Source of the DNA: Rubrivivax sp. SCN 71-131
GTDB taxonomy: Bacteria > Pseudomonadota > Gammaproteobacteria > Burkholderiales > Burkholderiaceae_C
Reading direction: 5' to 3'
Length of the DNA stretch: 64,000 nt
NCBI GenBank assembly: GCA_001724995.1
Contig: MEFD01000018.1
Span: 1-64,000, forward strand
The notes under the pieces were generated by a model. It was not told the DNA's origin, searched no databases, and saw only the letters and a program-made list of their open reading frames with translations. Both the position numbers and the translations under genes were made by a program. Positions 21,084 through 30,655 of the stretch are shown piece after piece. Each line of letters opens with the position of its first letter. Position 1 is the first letter of the stretch.

Positions 21084-23386
21084 GACTTCGCCGCCGAATG
21101 CACCGCCGCGTGCGCCTGGCCGGCGGCTTCGAGCTGGGCGCTGATGAGCGGCTCGCCGCCTTCGGCGCCCGAGTCGGCGGCGTCGATGCGGCGCGCCTGC
21201 GCCTCGTACAGCCGCCAGTAGGCGCCGCGGCCTTGCATCAGGTCGTCGTGCGGGCCGACCTCCACGATGCGGCCCGCGTCCATCACCACCAGGCGGTCGG
21301 CGCGGCGCAGCGTCGAGAGCCGGTGCGCGATGGCGATCGTCGTGCGGCCTTCGACCAGGTTGTCCAGCGCCTTCTGGATCTCCTTCTCGGTCTCGGTGTC
21401 GACGGCCGAGGTCGCCTCGTCAAGGATGAGGATGCGCGGGTCGATGAGGAGCGCGCGGGCGATCGAGATGCGCTGGCGCTCGCCGCCGGAGAGGCCCTGG
21501 CCGCGCTCGCCGACGAGCGAGTCGTAGCCTTGCGGCAGGCGCAGGATGAACTCGTGCGCGTGCGCCGCGCGCGCCGCGGCGACGATCTCGGCGCGGCTGG
21601 CCTGCGGCCGCCCGTAGGCGATGTTCTGCGCCACCGTGCCGAAGAAGAGGAAGGGCTCCTGCAGCACGAGGCCGATGTGGCGCCTGTAGTCGGCCACGCG
21701 CAGGCGCCGCAGGTCGATGCCGTCGACGAGGATGGCGCCGTCGCCGACGTCGTAGAAGCGGCAGATCAGGTTGGCCAGGGTGCTCTTGCCCGAGCCGCTG
21801 TGGCCGACGAGACCGATCATCTCGCCGGGGCGAATGACGAGGTCCAGGCCGCGAATGACGCTGCGGCTGCCGTAGCGAAAGCCGACGCCGCGCAGCTCGA
21901 TGCCGCCGGCCAGGCGCTCGATGGCCGCCGGCTCGGCCGGCTCGGGCACGTTGCTGTGGTGGTCGAGGATGTCGAAGATGCGCTTGGCGCCGGCCGCGGC
22001 CTTCTGCGTCACGCTGACGATGCGGCTCATCGAGTCCAGCCGCGTGTAGAAGCGCCCGATGTAGGCGATGAAGGCGGTGAGCACGCCCACCGTGACGCGG
22101 CCGCGGCTGACCTGCCAGATGCCGAAGGCCCAGACCACGAGCAGGCCGAGGTCGGTGAGCAGCGACACCGTCGGCGAGAACAGGCTCCAAGTCTTGTTGA
22201 GGCGGTCGTTGACCGCCAGGTTGAGGCGGTTGGCGTCGCGAAAACGCGCCGCCTCGCGCTGCTCCTGCGCGAAGGCCTTGACGACGCGGATGCCGGGGAT
22301 GGTGTCGGCGAGCACGTTGGTGACGTCGGCCCACACGCGGTCGATCTTCTCGAAACCGGTGCGCAGGCGGTCGCGCACGAGGTGGATCATCCAGGCGATG
22401 AAGGGCAGCGGCACCAGCGTGACCAGGCCGAGCTGGGGATCGATCGAGAACAGGATGGCCGCGGTCATGGCGATCATCAGCACGTCGGTGGCGAAGTCCA
22501 GCGCGTGCAGCGACAGGAAGACCGAGATGCGGTCGGTCTCCGAGCCGATGCGCGCCATCAGGTCGCCGGTGCGCTTGGCGCCGAAGTAGTCCAGGCTCAG
22601 GCCCAGCAGGTGCTCGAAGGCGGCGGTGCGCAGGTCGGCGGCGATGCGCTCGGACACCAGCGCCAGCAGCCAGGTGCGCGCCCAGCCCAGGCCCCAGGCG
22701 AGCAGTGCCGAGCCGAGCAGGCCGCCGAGCAGCAGCAGCACGTGGCCCGGATCGATGCGCTGCCCGCCCTGGAACGGAATCAGCACCTCGTCCATCAGCG
22801 GAATCGTCAGGTAGGGCGGCACCAGCGTCGCGGCGGTCGCCGCCAGCGTCAGCGCAAAGCCCAGGGCGAGCTGGCGCCGGTAGGGCCGGGCGAAGCGCAG
22901 CAGCCGCAGCAGCACCCAGGTCGAGGGCGGCCCCTGCGGCTCCTGCGGTTCCTGCACCGCGGCGCTGTCCGCGGCCACCTCCGCGGCCGCGGCGCCGCGG
23001 CCGGCCAGCCGCGTCTGCTGGCGCTCGAAGGCGGCCAGCAGCGCCAGGGCCTGCGCGTCGGCGGCGAGCGTGAAGCGCCATTGCGCCAGGCGCCGCGTCG
23101 CGTCGCAGAGTTCGAGCGCGCCGATCCCGCCGTGGTCGGCATGCAGAAGCCGCAGATCTGACGTCAAAGGCCAGGACTGCCAGGCGGAACCCGGCGCGCG
23201 CGCCCAGAGCCGGCGCTCCGTCAGCGCGAGGACGCCATGCGAAAAACGAAGATTCGCGTCGAGGTCAACCGCCAGCAGCGCCAGCACGTTTTCGCCGGCA
23301 GCGAGCGTCGCCTGCAGTTCGATGCGCGCGGCCTGGGCCGGTGCGGTGATCGTGGCAGCGTCGGGGTCGGCGTCGGAATGGGGCAT
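21080..23386 (-). CDS. Cyanophycin-associated ABC transporter (fused TMD-NBD)
   Basis: A 768-aa half-transporter. The N-terminal about 130 residues form a soluble domain (ENVLALLAVDLDANLRF, ALTERRLWARAPG), an extension not found in ordinary MsbA-like exporters. It is followed by a six-helix type-IV transmembrane domain (about 175-460) and an NBD with Walker [13 protein letters not shown], signature LSGGERQR, Walker B ILILDEATSAVD and an H-loop in IAIAHRLSTL. Its position next to DUF1854 and divergent from cphA'-cphA indicates a role in cyanophycin physiology, but no substrate is established. It probably works as a homodimer. Confidence 0.88.
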   Translation of the reverse strand: MPHSDADPDAATITAPAQAARIELQATLAAGENVLALLAVDLDANLRFSHGVLALTERRLWARAPGSAWQSWPLTSDLRLLHADHGGIGALELCDATRRLAQWRFTLAADAQALALLAAFERQQTRLAGRGAAAAEVAADSAAVQEPQEPQGPPSTWVLLRLLRFARPYRRQLALGFALTLAATAATLVPPYLTIPLMDEVLIPFQGGQRIDPGHVLLLLGGLLGSALLAWGLGWARTWLLALVSERIAADLRTAAFEHLLGLSLDYFGAKRTGDLMARIGSETDRISVFLSLHALDFATDVLMIAMTAAILFSIDPQLGLVTLVPLPFIAWMIHLVRDRLRTGFEKIDRVWADVTNVLADTIPGIRVVKAFAQEQREAARFRDANRLNLAVNDRLNKTWSLFSPTVSLLTDLGLLVVWAFGIWQVSRGRVTVGVLTAFIAYIGRFYTRLDSMSRIVSVTQKAAAGAKRIFDILDHHSNVPEPAEPAAIERLAGGIELRGVGFRYGSRSVIRGLDLVIRPGEMIGLVGHSGSGKSTLANLICRFYDVGDGAILVDGIDLRRLRVADYRRHIGLVLQEPFLFFGTVAQNIAYGRPQASRAEIVAAARAAHAHEFILRLPQGYDSLVGERGQGLSGGERQRISIARALLIDPRILILDEATSAVDTETEKEIQKALDNLVEGRTTIAIAHRLSTLRRADRLVVMDAGRIVEVGPHDDLMQGRGAYWRLYEAQARRIDAADSGAEGGEPLISAQLEAAGQAHAAVHSAAKS

Positions 23387-23486
23387 GGCGGTCGATGTCG
23401 GCGCGACACCGGGGCGGCGCGATTTTGTCCCAAGCCCTGCCGCTCGCCACGCGCGCCCCTTCTTCCCTCGTCCCTGCCCCGTCCCC

Positions 23487-23528
23487 CCGCTCCTCCTTCC
23501 CCGCTCCTCCTTCCCCGCTCCTCCTTCC
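23487..23528 (+). repeat. Three perfect 14-bp tandem repeats in the cphA' leader
   Basis: ccgctcctccttcc occurs three times head to tail at 23487-23500, 23501-23514 and 23515-23528, ending 17 nt before the cphA' ATG. It makes a polypyrimidine tract in the 158-bp divergent promoter region. The cphA' start lacks an obvious ribosome-binding site. Copy-number change by slippage could alter leader length or promoter spacing. Confidence 0.85.
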
Positions 23529-23545
23529 CGACAAGCCCCCTCACG

Positions 23546-25774
23546 ATGGACCGGATCCCCGACATCCAGCTGCTGCGCATCACCTACTTGCGCGGGCCGA
23601 ACCTATGGACCTACCGCTCCGCGCTCGAGACCTGGCTGGACCTCGGGGTGCTGGAGGACCGGCCCTCCAACACGCTGCCCGGGCTGACGGAGCGCCTTTG
23701 CGCCTGGTTGCCGGCGCTGGCCGAGCACCACTGCGGCGTCGGTGAGCGCGGCGGCTTCCTGCAGCGGCTGCAGGAGGGCACCTGGTGCGGCCATGTGCTG
23801 GAGCACGTGGTGATCGAGCTGCTCAACCTCGCCGGCATGCCCACCGGCTTCGGCCAGACGCGCAGCACCAGCCGGCGCGGCGTCTACCGCATGGTCTTTC
23901 GCGCACGCGACGAGCAGGTGGCGCGCACCGCGCTTGGCCAGGGCCACCGGCTGCTGATGAGCGCGATCAACGACGAGCCCTTCGACGTCGCCGCCGCGGT
24001 GGCGGCGGTGCGCGAGAAGCTCGACCGCTGCTACCTGGGGCCGAGCACCGCGGCGATCGTCGCCGCGGCCAGCGACCGGCGCATCCCGCACCTGCGGCTC
24101 AACGACGGCAACCTGGTGCAGCTGGGCCACGGCAAGCGCCAGCGCCGCATCTGGACGGCAGAGACCGACCTCACGAGCGCGATCGCCGAGGGCATCGCCG
24201 GCGACAAGGACCTGACCAAGCGGCTGCTCGCCTCGGTCGGCGTGCCGGTGCCCGAGGGCGAGGTGGTCGAGCGCGTCGAGGACGCCTGGGCGGCGGCGCA
24301 GGCGATCGGCCTGCCGGTGGTCGTCAAGCCGCGCGACGGCAACCACGGCCGCGGCGTCACGCTCGAGCTCGGGACGCAGGCCGAGGTCGAGGCGGCGTGG
24401 ACGCTGGCCTGCCGCCACGGCAGCGAGGTCGTCGTCGAGCGCCAGGTGCGCGGCGACGAGCACCGCCTGCTCGTCGTTGGCGGCGAAGTGGTCGCCGCCG
24501 CGCGCGGCGAGGCGGCCTGGATCACCGGCGATGGCCGGCGCACGGTGCGCGAGCTGATCGACCTGCAGCTCAACAGCGACCCGCGCCGCGGCCTCTCCGA
24601 GGATCACCCGCTCTCGCGCATCCTGATCGAGGAGGACGACGTCGTGCAGGCCGACCTGCAGCGCCGGGGCCTGACGGCCGACAGCGTGCCGGCCGCCGGG
24701 CGCCGCGTGCTGATCCAGCGTAACGGCAACGTCTCGATCGACTGCACCGACGAGGTCCACCCCGAGGTCGCGCACCACGTCGCGCTGGCCGCGCGCACCG
24801 TCGGCCTGGACATCGCCGGCATCGACCTGGTGGCCGAGGACATCGGCCGGCCGCTGCGCGAGCAGGGCGGCGCGGTGATCGAGGTCAACGCCGGCCCGGG
24901 CTTGCTGATGCACCTGCGCCCGGCCGAGGGCAAGCCGCGGCCGGTGGGCCGCGCGATCATCGACCACCTGTTCCACGATCCGGCCGACGACGGCCGCATC
25001 GCCATCGTCGGCGTCGCCGGCACGCGCGACACCGCGCGCATCGCGCGCCTGGTCGCGTGGATCCTGCAGCTCGGCGGACGCCAGGTCGGGCTGGCCTGCC
25101 GCGAGGGCCTGTTCCTCGGCCGCCGCCGCGTCGAGGCGGGCGACTGCACCGACTGGGCCGCGGGGCAGCGGCTGCTCATCAACCGCAGCGTCGAGGCCGC
25201 GGTGTTCGAGAACGGCGCAGCGGCCATGCTGCGCGACGGCCTGCCCTACGACCGCTGCGCCGTCGGCGCGGTCACCGACCTGGACGGCGTGGCCGATCTT
25301 GCCGAGCACGACGTGCAGGACGTCGACCAGCTGCTCAAGGTGCTGCGCACGCAGGTCGACGTGGTGCTGCCCGACGGCGTCGCGGTGCTGAATGCTGAGG
25401 ATCCGCGCATCGTCGGCCTGGGCGCGCTGTGCGACGGCAGCGTGCTGCTCTACGGCGCCGACGCGGCCCATCCCGAGATCGTGCGCCACCGCGCCGCCGG
25501 CGGCCGCGCCGTGTCCTGGAGCGACGACGGCTGCGTGCTCTGCGAAGGCGCGAGCACGAGCCTGCTGCCGCGCCTGCAGCGGCACGATGCCGTGGTGCAG
25601 TCGCTGGCGCCCGAAACCCTGCTGGCCGCGGTCGCCGCGGCCTGGGCGATGGGCGTCGAGGCCGACCTGATCGCCGTCGGCGTGCAGACCTTCGAGCCGC
25701 AAGTCGGCACCCACCCGGCCGCGGCTGCGCCCTGGAGCGCGCCCATGCCTTCCGAAGACCGCAAGAACGACTGA
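23546..25774 (+). CDS. Cyanophycin synthetase-like protein CphA'
   Basis: A 742-aa paralogue of cyanophycin synthetase, with the N-terminal domain (LLRITYLRGPNLWTYRSALE), an ATP-grasp domain (about 210-475; KDLTKRLLASVGVPVPEGE, PVVVKPRDGNHGRGV, VIEVNAGPGLLMHL) and a shortened Mur-ligase-like region. At the P-loop (about 488-500) the sequence is GVAGTRDTARIARL instead of GTNGKTT, so the nucleotide-binding Lys is missing. The C-terminal Mur-ligase domain found in CphA is largely absent. Only the ATP-grasp half is likely active, recalling CphA2-type enzymes that polymerise beta-Asp-Arg dipeptides, though that is inference. It overlaps cphA at TGATG. The ATG at 23546 is the only plausible start. 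Confidence 0.85.
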   Translation: MDRIPDIQLLRITYLRGPNLWTYRSALETWLDLGVLEDRPSNTLPGLTERLCAWLPALAEHHCGVGERGGFLQRLQEGTWCGHVLEHVVIELLNLAGMPTGFGQTRSTSRRGVYRMVFRARDEQVARTALGQGHRLLMSAINDEPFDVAAAVAAVREKLDRCYLGPSTAAIVAAASDRRIPHLRLNDGNLVQLGHGKRQRRIWTAETDLTSAIAEGIAGDKDLTKRLLASVGVPVPEGEVVERVEDAWAAAQAIGLPVVVKPRDGNHGRGVTLELGTQAEVEAAWTLACRHGSEVVVERQVRGDEHRLLVVGGEVVAAARGEAAWITGDGRRTVRELIDLQLNSDPRRGLSEDHPLSRILIEEDDVVQADLQRRGLTADSVPAAGRRVLIQRNGNVSIDCTDEVHPEVAHHVALAARTVGLDIAGIDLVAEDIGRPLREQGGAVIEVNAGPGLLMHLRPAEGKPRPVGRAIIDHLFHDPADDGRIAIVGVAGTRDTARIARLVAWILQLGGRQVGLACREGLFLGRRRVEAGDCTDWAAGQRLLINRSVEAAVFENGAAAMLRDGLPYDRCAVGAVTDLDGVADLAEHDVQDVDQLLKVLRTQVDVVLPDGVAVLNAEDPRIVGLGALCDGSVLLYGADAAHPEIVRHRAAGGRAVSWSDDGCVLCEGASTSLLPRLQRHDAVVQSLAPETLLAAVAAAWAMGVEADLIAVGVQTFEPQVGTHPAAAAPWSAPMPSEDRKND

Positions 25775-28359
25775 TGGAACTGATCCGCATCCGGGCCCTG
25801 CGCGGGCCCAACCTGTGGAGCCGCGAGACGGCGATCGAGGCGATCGTGCGCTGCGAGCCCGAGGAGCTGGACATCGCCGGCCTGCCCGGCTTCGAGGACC
25901 GCCTGCGCGTGCTCTACCCGGGCATCGGCGAGCGCTGGCCGCTGGAGACCGAACGCCTGAACCTCGCGCAGGTGCTGCAGGTCGCCGCGCTGTCGCTGCA
26001 GACGCAGGCCGGCTGCCCGGTCAGCTACAGCCGCACCGCGGCCACCGTCGACCCCGGGGAGTTCCAGGTCGTCGTCGAGTACAGCGAGGAAAAGGTCGGG
26101 CGGCTTGCGCTGCAGCAGGCCGAGGCCCTGCTGCGGGCCGCGGTCGACGGCGGCGGTTTCGACGCCGCGGCGGCGCTGGCCGGCCTGCGCGAGCTCGACG
26201 AGGACGTTCGCCTGGGCCCCTCGACCGGCGCCATCGTCGACGCGGCGCGGGCGCGCGGCATCCCCTTCCGGCGCCTGACCGAAGGCAGCATGGTGCAGTT
26301 CGGCTGGGGCGCGAAGCAGCGGCGCATCCAGGCCGCCGAGATCGACAGCACCAGCGCCGTCGCCGAATCGATCGCGCAGGACAAGGACCTGACGAAGACG
26401 CTGCTGCAGGCCGCCGGCGTTCCGGTGCCGATCGGCCATCCGGTGCGCGACGCGGACGAGGCCTGGGCCGTGGCGCAGCGCATCGGCCTGCCGGTGGTGG
26501 TGAAGCCGCAGCACGGCAACCAGGGTAAGGGCGTGACGGTGAACATCGTCTCGCGCGACCAGCTCGAGCCGGCCTTCAGGGCGGCCTCCGAGATCGGCGA
26601 GGTGATGGTCGAGAAGTACCTGAGCGGCGGCGACTATCGCCTGCTCGTCGTCGGCCACAAGCTCGTCGCCGCGGCGCGGCGCGACCCGCCGCTGGTGATC
26701 GGCGACGGCGCGGCCACGGTGCGCGAACTGGTCGAGCGCGTCAACGCCGACCCGCGCCGGGGCGACGGGCACGCCAGCCCGCTGACGCGCATCCGCATCG
26801 ACGACATCGCCGTCGAGCGCCTGCGCGCCCAGGGCCTGACGCCGGATTCGGTGCCGGCGGTCGGGCAGATCGTGATCCTGCGCAACAACGCCAACCTGAG
26901 CACCGGCGGCATCGCCACCGACGTGACCGACGACGTGCACCGCGAGGTCGCGGCGCGTGCGGTCGCCGCGGCGCAGATGATCGGCCTGCACATCTGCGGC
27001 GTCGACGTCGTCTGCGAGAGCGTGATGCGCCCGCTCGAGGACCAGGGCGGCGGCATCGTCGAGGTCAACGCCGCGCCCGGGCTGCGCATGCACATCGCGC
27101 CGTCCTACGGCAAGGCGCGGCGCGTCGGCGAGGCGATCGTCGAGCACCTGTTCGGCCATTCCGACGACGGCCGCGTGCCGACGGTGGCCGTCACCGGGAC
27201 CAACGGCAAGACCACGGTGACGCGGCTCATCGCCCACCTGCTGGCCACCAGCGGCCTGCGCGTGGGCATGACCAACACCGACGGCGCCTTCGTCGAGGGC
27301 CGGCCGATCGACAGCGGCGACTGCAGCGGCCCGCGCAGCGCGCGCAACGTGCTTGCGCACCCGCATGTCGACGCCGCCGTCTTCGAGACCGCGCGCGGCG
27401 GCATCCTGCGCGAAGGCCTGGGCTTCGACCGCTGTTCGGTGGCCGTGGTCACCAACCTCGGCGAGGGCGACCACCTGGGCCTGAACTACATCCGTACCGT
27501 CGAGGACCTGATGGTCCTCAAGCGCGTGATCGTGCGCAACGTCGCGCCCGACGGCTTTGCCGTGCTCAACGCCGCCGACCCGCGGGTGGTCGCGATGGCG
27601 GTGGCCTGCCCGGGGGCGATCTGCCACTTCGCCGCGGATCGCCACCATCCGGTGATGGCCGCGCATCGGGCGCGCGGCGGCCGCGTCGTCTACGTCGAAG
27701 GCCACGCGATCGTCGCCGCGGAGGGCTCGTGGCGCGAGCGGCTGCCGCTGGCCCACGTGCCGCTGACGCGCGGCGGCGCGATCGGCTTCCAGGTCGAGAA
27801 CGCCATGGCCGCGGTCGGCGCCGCCTGGTGCCTGGGGCTGGACTGGGACGCCATCCGCCGCGGCCTGGAGAGCTTCGACAGCGACGCCGAGACCACGCCC
27901 GGCCGCTTCAACGTGATGGAGTACCGCGGCGCCACGCTGATCGCCGACTACGGCCACAACCCCGACGCGATGCGCGCGCTGGTCGGCGCCGTGCAGGCGC
28001 TGCCGGCGCGGCGGCGCGTGGTCGTCATCAGCGGTGCCGGCGACCGGCGCGACCAGGACCTGCGCGAGCAGACGGTGATCCTGGGCGCGGCCTTCGACGA
28101 GGTCATCCTCTACCAGGACGCCGCGCAGCGCGGCCGGGCCGACGGCGAGGTGACCGCGCTGCTGCGCGAGGGCCTGCAGGGCGCGGCGCGCACGCGCGAG
28201 ATTTTCGAAGTCCACGGCGAATTCGCCGCCATCGACACCGCGCTGCAGCGCCTGCAGGGCGGCGACCTCTGCCTCGTGCTGGTCGACCAGGTGCAGGAAG
28301 CGCTGGCGCACCTGGCACGGCGCATCGAGGAGGCCGGGCCGGTGGCGGAGACGGCCTGA
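25774..28359 (+). CDS. cphA: Cyanophycin synthetase
   Basis: An 861-aa enzyme that makes the storage polymer multi-L-arginyl-poly-L-aspartate from Asp and Arg with ATP. It has an N-terminal domain (1 to about 160), ATP-grasp (about 215-470; DKDLTKTLLQAAGVPVPIG, PVVVKPQHGNQGKGVTV, IVEVNAAPGLRMHI), then a full Mur-ligase-like module with intact P-loop GTNGKTTVTRL (about 475), ETARGGILREGLGFDRC, and a C-terminal domain with ADYGHNPDAM and GDRRDQDL. Length is near the family norm of about 870. It is translationally coupled to cphA' by TGATG. No cyanophycinase gene is in the window. Confidence 0.95.
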   Translation: MELIRIRALRGPNLWSRETAIEAIVRCEPEELDIAGLPGFEDRLRVLYPGIGERWPLETERLNLAQVLQVAALSLQTQAGCPVSYSRTAATVDPGEFQVVVEYSEEKVGRLALQQAEALLRAAVDGGGFDAAAALAGLRELDEDVRLGPSTGAIVDAARARGIPFRRLTEGSMVQFGWGAKQRRIQAAEIDSTSAVAESIAQDKDLTKTLLQAAGVPVPIGHPVRDADEAWAVAQRIGLPVVVKPQHGNQGKGVTVNIVSRDQLEPAFRAASEIGEVMVEKYLSGGDYRLLVVGHKLVAAARRDPPLVIGDGAATVRELVERVNADPRRGDGHASPLTRIRIDDIAVERLRAQGLTPDSVPAVGQIVILRNNANLSTGGIATDVTDDVHREVAARAVAAAQMIGLHICGVDVVCESVMRPLEDQGGGIVEVNAAPGLRMHIAPSYGKARRVGEAIVEHLFGHSDDGRVPTVAVTGTNGKTTVTRLIAHLLATSGLRVGMTNTDGAFVEGRPIDSGDCSGPRSARNVLAHPHVDAAVFETARGGILREGLGFDRCSVAVVTNLGEGDHLGLNYIRTVEDLMVLKRVIVRNVAPDGFAVLNAADPRVVAMAVACPGAICHFAADRHHPVMAAHRARGGRVVYVEGHAIVAAEGSWRERLPLAHVPLTRGGAIGFQVENAMAAVGAAWCLGLDWDAIRRGLESFDSDAETTPGRFNVMEYRGATLIADYGHNPDAMRALVGAVQALPARRRVVVISGAGDRRDQDLREQTVILGAAFDEVILYQDAAQRGRADGEVTALLREGLQGAARTREIFEVHGEFAAIDTALQRLQGGDLCLVLVDQVQEALAHLARRIEEAGPVAETA

Positions 28360-28455
28360 GCGGGCTTCGTTCTTCGTTCCGCAACGACAGTGTTCGCACG
28401 CGATGAGGATGGCTGCGCCGCAGCCGAAGGCCGTCGCTTTTCTTAGAATGCACCG

Positions 28456-28698
28456 ATGCCTGTAGTCTTCCGCTACGAGGGTTTTCGCTTCTTCTTCTAC
28501 TCAAACGAAGGCAGCCCGCGCGAGCCCGTGCATGTGCATGTTCGAGCCTCTGGCAGCGAAGCAAAGCTTTGGCTCGAACCGGAGATTCGGGTGGCGAGCA
28601 GTTCCGGATTCGATGCCGGAACCCTTCGTGAGCTGGTCGCTGTGGCATCGAGCCGTCGCGAAGAGATCGAAAGGGCGTGGCATGAGTACTTCAGCTAG
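28456..28698 (+). CDS. DUF4160 domain protein
   Basis: An 80-aa protein with the DUF4160 pattern: PVVFRYEGFRFFFYSNEG, EPVHVHVRASGSEAKLWLEP and ELVAVASSRREEIERAWHEYF. It is followed by a DUF2442 protein overlapping by 17 nt. Such pairs are widespread, mobile-looking two-gene units that have been suggested to be toxin-antitoxin-like; the biochemical function is not established. A tagaat sequence just before the start may be a -10 box. Confidence 0.85.
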   Translation: MPVVFRYEGFRFFFYSNEGSPREPVHVHVRASGSEAKLWLEPEIRVASSSGFDAGTLRELVAVASSRREEIERAWHEYFS

Positions 28699-28933
28699 GG
28701 CTGTGCGGTTCGACGACGATTGCATGTGGGTCGAACTCGACGATGGCCGCGTGATCGGCGTGCCGCTTGCGTGGTTTCCGCGCCTTCTGGCGGCGACGCC
28801 GGATCAGCGCGGGGGCTTCGAACTCAGTCCTCGTGGCATCCACTGGGACGCCTTGGACGAAGACATTTCGGTTGACGGCCTGCTTGCCGGACAGGGCGAC
28901 ATCACTCGGGCAGGGTTCGTCACCTCGGCGTGA
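28682..28933 (+). CDS. DUF2442 domain protein
   Basis: An 83-aa protein with DUF2442 features: ARAVRFDDDCMWVELDDGRVIGVPLAW, FPRLLAATPDQRGGFEL and IHWDALDEDISVDGLL. It starts inside the DUF4160 gene (17-nt overlap), so the two are translated together. This is the probable partner, possibly the antitoxin-like half, of the upstream protein. Its codon use is less GC-extreme than its neighbours, consistent with a transferred module. Confidence 0.85.
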   Translation: MSTSARAVRFDDDCMWVELDDGRVIGVPLAWFPRLLAATPDQRGGFELSPRGIHWDALDEDISVDGLLAGQGDITRAGFVTSA

Positions 28934-28970
28934 TCGCCGCCTCTTGGCGCAGGCCGGGAGGCTGCGGCAT

Positions 28971-30626
28971 TCACGGCGCGATCTTGCGCTTGAGCGCGCG
29001 TGCCACCGGCGGCGGCAGGCTGGGCAGCGACTTCAGCAGCCACGGCAGGACCTTGCGCTTGGCGCCGGCCAGCGACTCGGGGACCATCGCCTCGATCAGG
29101 TGCGGGCCGGGTTGCGCGAGCGCGTATTCCAGCGCCTGGCAGAAGTCCTCGGCGGTGCTCGCGCGCACCGCGTGCACGCCCATGCCCTGCGCGAGCTGCG
29201 CGAAGTTCGGCACCGGCGCGTTCAGCTCGAACTGCGCCCGGGCCTTGGGGCTTGCCGCGCTCGCGCCGACGCGTTCGAGCTCCACGTTGAGCACCGAGTA
29301 GCTCGCGTTGTTGAAGATGATGGCGACGACGTGCAGCTGCTCGCGCGCCATCGTCCACAGGGCCTGGATCGTGTACATCGCGCTGCCGTCGCCGATCAGC
29401 GCGAGCACCGGCCGGTCGGGGCAGGCGATCGCCGCGCCGACCGCGTTCGGCAGGCCCTGGCCGATCGCCCCGCCGGTGAGCGTGAGCAGGTCGTGCCGGG
29501 GCGCGCCTTGCGTCATCACGCCCAGCATCAGGCCGGAGGTGATCGCCTCGTCGATGACGATCGCGTTCTCGGGCAGCAGGTGGCCCACGGCCTTGCAGAC
29601 CTTGGGGGCGGTGAGTGCGCCGCGCGGGCGATCCGGGCGCCGCGCGGGCGCCACGGGTGCTTCGCTGCGCTCGGCGCCCAGTGCCCGTTCGAGCTTGGCA
29701 AGGCTTGCTGCAGCGTCCTGCTCGGGGCTGCAGAGCGTGTGCACCGTGCAGCCCTCGGGGACGAGGTCGCTTGGCTTGCCCGGATAGGCGAAGAAGGAGA
29801 CCGGCGACTTCGCGTCGACAAGCACCAGCCGCTGCGCGCCGGCCAGCTGCACGCCCGCGAGTTCGGCCAGGTAGGCCACGCGCTCGACGGCCGGCAGGCC
29901 CGCGCCGCGCTCCATGCGCGTCGGGAAGACCTCCGCCAGAAGCTGCACCCCGGCGTGCGCGGCGATGCGCGCTGCCGAGCGCATCGCACCTTCGCGCAGC
30001 GCGTGGCCGCCCAGCAGCAGCACGGTCCTGCCGCCGCCGCGGAGGGCGTCGGCGATCGCCTGCACCGTCTCGTCGCTGGCCGCTGCGGATGCGGGCGGCG
30101 GTGGCGGCGCGCAGGGCTTGCCGCCTTCGCCCCAGGAGACGTCGGCCGGCAGGATCAGCGTCGCGACCTGCCCGGGCAGGCCGCGCGCGGCGCGCAGCGC
30201 GGCCACGGCGTCCTCGCACAGCGCCGCGGTGCTGCGGCTCGTGCGCACGAAGCCGGGCGAGACGTTGCGCGCGACGGTCTCGATGTCGGACTGCAGCTGG
30301 GCGTCGTGCTTGACGTGATGGGTCGCATGGTCGCCGACGATGTTGAGCACCGGCACCTTGCCCTTGCGCGCGTTGTGCAGGTTGGCCAGCCCGTTGCCCA
30401 GACCGCAGCCCAGGTGCAGCAGCGTCGCCGCCGGCTTGCCCGCCATGCGCGCATAGCCGTCGGCCGCACCTGTGGCCACGCCCTCGAAGAGCGCGAGCAC
30501 CGCGCGCATGCGCGGCTCGGCATCGAGTGCGGCGACGAAGTGCATCTCGCTCGTGCCGGGGTTGGTGAAGCAGACCTCGACGCCGGCATCGGCCAGCGTC
30601 TTCATCAGGGCGTGGGCGCCGTTCAT
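28971..30626 (-). CDS. Thiamine-diphosphate enzyme (acetolactate synthase large-subunit-like)
   Basis: A 551-aa ThDP enzyme with the usual three domains. The N-terminal Pyr domain has catalytic Glu in ALFEGVATGAADGYARM. The central domain is followed by a C-terminal PP domain with the ThDP motif beginning GDGSAMYTIQALWTMAREQ and ending NNASYSVLN. The start at 30626 has GAGGG about 8 nt upstream. No small regulatory subunit lies nearby, and the neighbours are two flavoproteins, so biosynthetic IlvB function is unlikely. A benzoylformate decarboxylase, oxalyl-CoA decarboxylase or 2-oxoacid carboligase role is possible. It is the last gene of a leftward cluster. Confidence 0.8.
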   Translation of the reverse strand: MNGAHALMKTLADAGVEVCFTNPGTSEMHFVAALDAEPRMRAVLALFEGVATGAADGYARMAGKPAATLLHLGCGLGNGLANLHNARKGKVPVLNIVGDHATHHVKHDAQLQSDIETVARNVSPGFVRTSRSTAALCEDAVAALRAARGLPGQVATLILPADVSWGEGGKPCAPPPPPASAAASDETVQAIADALRGGGRTVLLLGGHALREGAMRSAARIAAHAGVQLLAEVFPTRMERGAGLPAVERVAYLAELAGVQLAGAQRLVLVDAKSPVSFFAYPGKPSDLVPEGCTVHTLCSPEQDAAASLAKLERALGAERSEAPVAPARRPDRPRGALTAPKVCKAVGHLLPENAIVIDEAITSGLMLGVMTQGAPRHDLLTLTGGAIGQGLPNAVGAAIACPDRPVLALIGDGSAMYTIQALWTMAREQLHVVAIIFNNASYSVLNVELERVGASAASPKARAQFELNAPVPNFAQLAQGMGVHAVRASTAEDFCQALEYALAQPGPHLIEAMVPESLAGAKRKVLPWLLKSLPSLPPPVARALKRKIAP

Positions 30627-30655
30627 GGGGATTCCCTCGTTCGCTTCGGCTTCGT

